Source: an uncultured Parvibacter sp.
Lineage (GTDB): Bacteria; Actinomycetota; Coriobacteriia; Coriobacteriales; Eggerthellaceae
Length of the DNA stretch: 8,788 nt
Direction of reading: 5' to 3'
Assembly: GCA_910587945.1 (NCBI GenBank)
Contig: CAJUNI010000081.1
Coordinates: 227-9,014 of the forward strand
The notes beneath the pieces are model-generated. The model was not told the origin of the DNA and did no database searches. It saw nothing but the letters and a program-made list of their open reading frames with translations. Shown here piece after piece: positions 4,834 to 8,788 of this stretch. Position numbers and translations under genes: made by a program. Each line of letters starts with the position of its first letter. Positions within the stretch are counted from its first letter, which is position 1.

Positions 4834-6677
4834 TGACTCCTCGTAATTCCCGCGGTTCTCGAAGCCGCTCTTCTTCATCATCGTCATCTTCACGCGCCGG
4901 TTCTAAAGCCGGCGCGTCTGGTGCATCAAAGCAAAAGCAATCCCGGCAACGCACGGGTTCTTCCTCGGGTCGGGGAGCATCGCGGGCGGCCGCCTCTTCG
5001 CTCGCCTTAGAGGGTCGCTCCCGGGTAATATTGGTTCTCTTCGGCATTTTGGCCCTGCTCTTTTTTGGGCGCTTATTCTTTTTGCAGGTGATCGTTTCCG
5101 ATCAATACACTGCCCAGGCCCAAGAGACGCGCACGGTTAATATCCCCACAACGCCCCGGCGCGGAACTATCTATGACCGTAATGGCATTGTGTTGGCTAT
5201 CAGCGTGGATGCTACAACCATCTATGCAAACCCGAAAGAAATTGAGAACCCTGATCACACGGCCATGGTCTTAGCCGAGGTGTTGGGGGGCCAGGTTTCT
5301 GATTATCGCACTATGATTACCCGGCCAAATACCACGTTTTCCTACGTAAAGCGCCAAGCTGATGTAGAAGAAGCTGATCGGTTGCGTGAAGAGAAGTTGC
5401 CAGGCATCTATTTCATTGATGACAGCCGCCGGGAGTACCCCAATGGCTCCATTGGGGGCCAAATTGTGGGTTGCACTGACTGGGATGGTAATGGGCTCAC
5501 TGGTCTTGAGCTGCAATACGACGACATCCTTAAAGGAACAGCGGGAACCTATAGCGCTGAGTGGGGCAACCCGGCTAAGTCCAAGGGCGCACTTCCAATT
5601 CCTGGAGCCGTGCGAGAAGAAACGCCGGCCGTCGATGGCCAAGACATCATGGTTTCGGTGGACATTAAATTGCAGAACAGTGTTGAGCAGGCCTTAGCTC
5701 AAGGGGTGGAAGACCTCGGCACCGATGAGGGAAGTGCCGTGCTGATGGATGCAAAGACCGGCGAAATTTACGCTATCTGTTCGCTTCCCTATATGGACCC
5801 GGGCAATATGAATGATGCAAAAGCAGGGTCTGACCAGGTAAAAGCTATTACACAACCTTTTGAGCCCGGTTCTATTTTCAAAACGGTATCGGCCCTTACG
5901 GTGCTGGAGTCAAAAGCTATGACGCCGGAGTCGGAGTTGTTCTGCCCCTCCACCTTAGAGGCTGATGGCTATACCATTTCCGACTCCAATGAGCGTGATG
6001 CCGCCGTCTATAGTCTTCGCCAAATTCTTGATCACTCTTCCAACATTGGTATTTCGCTGGCAGTAGAGCAGTCCACCGGTTTTCGTCCGCTCTATGACAA
6101 TATCGTGGCTTGGAATCTTAATGATCGGACCGGGGTTGACTATCCAGGTGAGGCCTCTGGCTCGCTTCAGCCCTATGAAAACTGGGCCACGATTACCGGC
6201 TATAACGTAAGTTTTGGTCAGGGTATTTCAGTAACGCCGTTGCAGATGGTGCGGTTCTACGGCGCGCTCATTAATGATGGCTATGAAGTAACCCCTCATT
6301 TCCTGCTCTCCAAGCCTCAAACCGGGGAAACCTATGAAACGGAATCGGTGCAGGTGATTGAGGATAAGCAGGCCCTTGAAGATGTGCGTTCTATGCTTCG
6401 GACGGTGGTAGCAGATGGTACGGGTACTGCAGCTGCCATTGATGGATTTACCGTGGCGGGGAAAACCTCTACGGCAGAAATTGCCGATCAAGGAGTCTAC
6501 AAAAAAGGGATCTATAATCTGTGTTTTACCGGCTATCTTGATAATTCCTCTTCGAGTCTTGTGTGCTTTGTCGGCGCTAATGAGGTGGAGGGCATGCGTC
6601 AGACTACGAAGATATTTAACGATATAATGACCACCGCTATCGACCAATACAACATTACCCCGAACGAGGAAGCCTGA
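4833..6677 (+). CDS. ftsI: Class B penicillin-binding protein FtsI (septal peptidoglycan transpeptidase)
   Basis: Crosslinks peptidoglycan stem peptides at the septum; membrane-anchored and target of beta-lactams. The 614 residues show a basic, Ser/Gly/Arg-rich cytoplasmic tail (1-60, with eight Ser at 13-20), one membrane anchor (about 64-88), and the PBP dimerisation domain starting at TPRRGTIYDRNG (107-118). The transpeptidase domain (about 270-600) has the SxxK motif Ser347-Ile-Phe-Lys350 in EPGSIFK, SxN as Ser402-Ser-Asn404, and a third box of Lys544-Thr-Ser-Thr in VAGKTSTAE. Nearly all relatives carry KTG or KSG there, so the Ser at 546 is odd. No PASTA domain follows. The ATG overlaps the ftsL stop and has AGGAAG (4818-4823) 9 nt upstream. 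murE starts 2 nt after its stop. Position in the cluster favours septal FtsI over an elongation PBP2 (Spo/Pbp) paralogue. Confidence 0.95.
   Translation: MTPRNSRGSRSRSSSSSSSSRAGSKAGASGASKQKQSRQRTGSSSGRGASRAAASSLALEGRSRVILVLFGILALLFFGRLFFLQVIVSDQYTAQAQETRTVNIPTTPRRGTIYDRNGIVLAISVDATTIYANPKEIENPDHTAMVLAEVLGGQVSDYRTMITRPNTTFSYVKRQADVEEADRLREEKLPGIYFIDDSRREYPNGSIGGQIVGCTDWDGNGLTGLELQYDDILKGTAGTYSAEWGNPAKSKGALPIPGAVREETPAVDGQDIMVSVDIKLQNSVEQALAQGVEDLGTDEGSAVLMDAKTGEIYAICSLPYMDPGNMNDAKAGSDQVKAITQPFEPGSIFKTVSALTVLESKAMTPESELFCPSTLEADGYTISDSNERDAAVYSLRQILDHSSNIGISLAVEQSTGFRPLYDNIVAWNLNDRTGVDYPGEASGSLQPYENWATITGYNVSFGQGISVTPLQMVRFYGALINDGYEVTPHFLLSKPQTGETYETESVQVIEDKQALEDVRSMLRTVVADGTGTAAAIDGFTVAGKTSTAEIADQGVYKKGIYNLCFTGYLDNSSSSLVCFVGANEVEGMRQTTKIFNDIMTTAIDQYNITPNEEA
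4892..4917 (+). repeat. Perfect 9-bp inverted repeat inside the 5' end of ftsI
   Basis: ACGCGCCGG (4892-4900) and CCGGCGCGT (4909-4917) are perfect complements around an 8-nt spacer; a further U-G and U-A pair could close the loop to CTAA. It is GC-rich, about 60 nt inside ftsI, directly after the poly-Ser codons. It encodes residues of the disordered tail (about Arg21 to Ser29), where protein constraint is low. No T-run follows, so it is not a terminator. A role in pacing translation, or chance in repetitive Ala/Gly/Arg codons, are both possible. Confidence 0.75.
6666..6670 (+). promoter_or_regulatory. Ribosome binding site of murE within the end of ftsI
   Basis: GAGGA lies 9 nt before the murE ATG at 6680, inside the last codons of ftsI. 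With only 2 nt between the ftsI stop and the murE start, ribosomes finishing ftsI probably re-initiate on murE. Confidence 0.75.
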
Positions 6678-6679
6678 TT

Positions 6680-8164
6680 ATGAAAACCTGTGCCGAGTTA
6701 TTCGCATCTATCGATTGTACGATTCTCGGAAATGCCCAGGAAGAGGTAACTGGGCTTGCCTATCGCTCGGATCACGTGCAGCCAGGAGATGCGTTCTTTT
6801 GCATTGTGGGTACGGTCTCTGATGGCCATGGCTATGCCCAAGACGCCATCGATCGCGGTGCTAAGGTGTTGGTGGTAGAGCGCAAACTTTATTTAGCGGA
6901 CGCTACCGATGTGACTGAGGTAGTAGTGGCCGATTCTCGTAAGGCTATGGCTGAAGCGGCCGCGCGCTTTTATGATTATCCGTCGAAAGATTTTTCTTTA
7001 GTGGGCGTTACCGGCACGAACGGCAAAACCACTACGACCTATTTGGTGGAACACATTGCGCGGGTGCTCGGCCGCAAGACGGGCATCATTGGCACGGTGG
7101 GCAATGTGATTGGTGACGTCCACGAAACGGCGGAGCGCACCACGCCTGAATCCCCGGATTTGCAGGCACTCTTTGCTCGTATGCGTGATGCGGGGTGCGA
7201 GGTCGTAGCCATGGAAGTAAGCTCCCATGCCCTTGATTTGGTGCGCACGTGGGGAGCCAATTTTGCGGTTACGGCGTTTACGAATCTGACCCAGGATCAC
7301 TTGGACTATCACCACACCTTCGATGCCTATTTCGAGGCAAAAGCACTGCTCTTCTCTCGCGATTATCCGGCTCGTCGGGTAATCAGTATTGATGATCAAT
7401 GGGGACGGGAGTTGTGGCGCCGTTGTTCAGACCGCGGAGACGACGTCATTACCACAGGCTTCGACCGGGCAGCACAAATTCATCCGCGCTCGGTAGACTA
7501 TGGGGCCACAAGCACTACCGTTGAGTTGGAAGTGCGGGGAGCTACCATCACCTTTACCTACCCGCTCGTGGGTAAATTCAATGTGGAAAACATCATGACG
7601 GCTTTTGGTGTGGGGCTTATGCTGGGTTGGCGCCGCGAGGATATTGCCGCAGCCTTAAGCGATGTCCCGGCGCCTCCGGGTCGTCTGCAACGTGTTCCTG
7701 GCGATGGGGGTGCCCAGCTGTCGGTGTATGTGGATTACGCCCATACGCCTGACGCGCTTACTAAGGCTGTTTCCACCATCAAAGAGCTCGGCCATGGCCG
7801 GACCATCGTAGTCTTTGGCTGCGGAGGTGATAGGGATGCCACCAAGCGGCCTATCATGGGACGTGCCGCCTTGGATGCCGATTACGCTATCGTAACTTCT
7901 GATAATCCCCGGACGGAAAATCCTCAAGATATCATTGATGACATTGTGGCTGGCATGACCGAAGGTCAGGGTCGCTTCGAAGAGATTCTCGATCGCGGCC
8001 AAGCTATTGCCGCGGCCATTGATCGAGCCGAGCCTGGCGATGCCATTCTGATTGCGGGTAAGGGCCATGAAACCTACCAAATTGTGGGCAACACCACCCA
8101 CCCGTTCGATGATCGTCTGGTAGCCCAAGAAGCTCTTGAACGTCGCGCTGCTGCGACCCGGTAA
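6680..8164 (+). CDS. murE: UDP-MurNAc-tripeptide synthetase MurE, meso-diaminopimelate type
   Basis: ATP-dependent ligase that adds the third residue to UDP-MurNAc-L-Ala-D-Glu in the cytosol. The 494 residues show the three Mur ligase domains: an N-terminal UDP-substrate domain (about 20-100), a central ATPase domain with P-loop GVTGTNGKTTT (109-119) and TTPESPDLQ (154-162), and a C-terminal domain. Lys221 in FEAKALLF is the expected carbamylated lysine. FGCGGDRDATKRP (379-391) and the amino-acid selectivity motif DNPR (408-411, followed by TENP) are intact. In known MurE enzymes DNPR marks meso-diaminopimelate, while Lys-adding enzymes lack this Arg; I therefore infer an A1-gamma-type, meso-DAP wall. 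It starts at ATG 2 nt after ftsI and ends 14 nt before murF, within one operon. Confidence 0.97.
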   Translation: MKTCAELFASIDCTILGNAQEEVTGLAYRSDHVQPGDAFFCIVGTVSDGHGYAQDAIDRGAKVLVVERKLYLADATDVTEVVVADSRKAMAEAAARFYDYPSKDFSLVGVTGTNGKTTTTYLVEHIARVLGRKTGIIGTVGNVIGDVHETAERTTPESPDLQALFARMRDAGCEVVAMEVSSHALDLVRTWGANFAVTAFTNLTQDHLDYHHTFDAYFEAKALLFSRDYPARRVISIDDQWGRELWRRCSDRGDDVITTGFDRAAQIHPRSVDYGATSTTVELEVRGATITFTYPLVGKFNVENIMTAFGVGLMLGWRREDIAAALSDVPAPPGRLQRVPGDGGAQLSVYVDYAHTPDALTKAVSTIKELGHGRTIVVFGCGGDRDATKRPIMGRAALDADYAIVTSDNPRTENPQDIIDDIVAGMTEGQGRFEEILDRGQAIAAAIDRAEPGDAILIAGKGHETYQIVGNTTHPFDDRLVAQEALERRAAATR

Positions 8165-8165
8165 C

Positions 8166-8171
8166 AAGGAG
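8166..8171 (+). promoter_or_regulatory. Ribosome binding site deciding the murF GTG start
   Basis: AAGGAG just after the murE stop codon lies 7 nt before the GTG at 8179. This supports a GTG start for murF, whose homology also begins there. Confidence 0.85.
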
Positions 8172-8178
8172 ATGTCTC

Positions 8179-8788
8179 GTGCGCCTCAATGCAAAGCAAA
8201 TAGCCAATTGCACGGGTGGCCGTTTTTTGGTCGATCCCATTGATCCGACTACGTTGTTGGTAGGAGTTACCTGGGATTCACGAGAGGTGCAACCCGATTG
8301 GCTTTTTGTGGCGCTCCCCGGAGAGCGGGCTGATGGCCATGATTTTGTACCGGCAGCTTTGATGGCGGGGGCTCAAGGGGTCTTGGTAACCCGCCCCTTG
8401 GACGCTAAAACAAACTTACTCGCCCAAGAAATGGGTGCTGCTATTATTGAGGTGCCTGATACGCGCAGTGCGCTGTCCGATTTGGCTCGGGAGTGGCGCC
8501 ATCACCTGCGAGGACGCGTCATTGGTCTTACGGGTTCCGTAGGCAAAACCACTACCAAAAATCTCGTCCGCGACGTGGCTTCGGCCTTTGGTTCTGTGGT
8601 AGCTACCAAAGGCAATCAAAATAATGAGCTCGGTGTGCCGCGCACGATTCTTGCTGCCGACCCGGAAACGGCTGTGGTGGTAGTGGAAATGGGTATGCGT
8701 GGCCGGGGTCAAATTGCTGAGCTCTGTGATTTGGTCCGTCCTGACTGGGGTCTTATTACCAATGTAGGTACGAGCCACATAGAGCTTC
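8179..8788 (+). CDS. murF: UDP-MurNAc-tripeptide:D-Ala-D-Ala ligase MurF, 5' part (cut by the window end)
   Basis: Adds the D-Ala-D-Ala dipeptide to the UDP-MurNAc tripeptide made by MurE, finishing the cytoplasmic pentapeptide precursor. The frame is open from GTG 8179 to the last base, giving 203 residues of an expected 450 or so. An N-terminal domain with TWDSREVQPDWLFVALPG (31-48) is followed by the ATPase domain. This has P-loop GLTGSVGKTTTK (116-127), the MurF-typical NQNNELGVPRTIL (146-158), EMGMRGRGQIAEL (170-182) and ITNVGTSHIE (193-202). The GTG start is well supported by AAGGAG at a 7-nt distance. It follows murE by 14 nt; mraY would be expected next in a standard dcw cluster, beyond this window. 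Truncation is due to the window edge, not to mutation. Confidence 0.96.
   Translation, partial: MRLNAKQIANCTGGRFLVDPIDPTTLLVGVTWDSREVQPDWLFVALPGERADGHDFVPAALMAGAQGVLVTRPLDAKTNLLAQEMGAAIIEVPDTRSALSDLAREWRHHLRGRVIGLTGSVGKTTTKNLVRDVASAFGSVVATKGNQNNELGVPRTILAADPETAVVVVEMGMRGRGQIAELCDLVRPDWGLITNVGTSHIEL

Noticed and set aside
1..8788. A novel defence, mobile or biosynthetic system
   Set aside because: All sizeable frames with coding character belong to well-known housekeeping families in the standard dcw order; there are no unexplained genes, transposase, phage or array repeats.

Overview
The window is an ordinary, densely packed bacterial chromosome segment with every gene on the + strand. It holds the end of pyrG (CTP synthase), a XerD-type tyrosine recombinase, and then the start of a dcw (division and cell wall) cluster in its classical order: mraZ, rsmH (mraW), ftsL, ftsI (class B PBP), murE and murF, the last cut by the window end. 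Base composition looks fairly balanced (not counted). Several features suggest a Gram-positive, actinobacterial host: a B. subtilis/actinobacteria-like CTP synthase C-terminus, an MraZ with an N-terminal extension, a Ser/Arg-rich disordered tail on FtsI, and a meso-DAP-type MurE. A Coriobacteriia/Eggerthellales relative of moderate GC (something like Cryptobacterium) is my best guess, but this is inference from memory of family features, not from a search.

Layout: 1-1538 is the 3' part of pyrG. 1558-2469 is xerD, 19 nt downstream and probably co-transcribed. 2470-2804 is the only long non-coding stretch and the control region of the dcw cluster. It carries four TGGGG-like direct repeats (MraZ boxes) on a 10/21/10-bp ladder. 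Two of them sit inside the 17-bp spacer of a good sigma-A-type promoter (TTGCGA / TACTAT). 2805-8788 is then one long transcription unit with short gaps or overlaps: mraZ-9 nt-rsmH-115 nt-ftsL-(TAATG overlap)-ftsI-2 nt-murE-14 nt-murF. The 115-nt gap after rsmH contains a striking imperfect hairpin of about 21 Watson-Crick pairs without a U-tract.

The genes work together as follows. MraZ is the cluster's own DNA-binding regulator. RsmH methylates 16S rRNA. FtsL and FtsI belong to the septal divisome (scaffold and transpeptidase). MurE and MurF add the third residue and the D-Ala-D-Ala dipeptide to the UDP-MurNAc peptide that FtsI later crosslinks. XerD resolves chromosome dimers at division, and PyrG supplies CTP.

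I see no mobile element, CRISPR array, RNA gene or novel defence-like system. The points most worth a second look are the operator/promoter architecture of mraZ, the long hairpin between rsmH and ftsL, the KTS variant of the KTG box in FtsI, and the FtsI N-terminal Ser tract with its in-gene hairpin.
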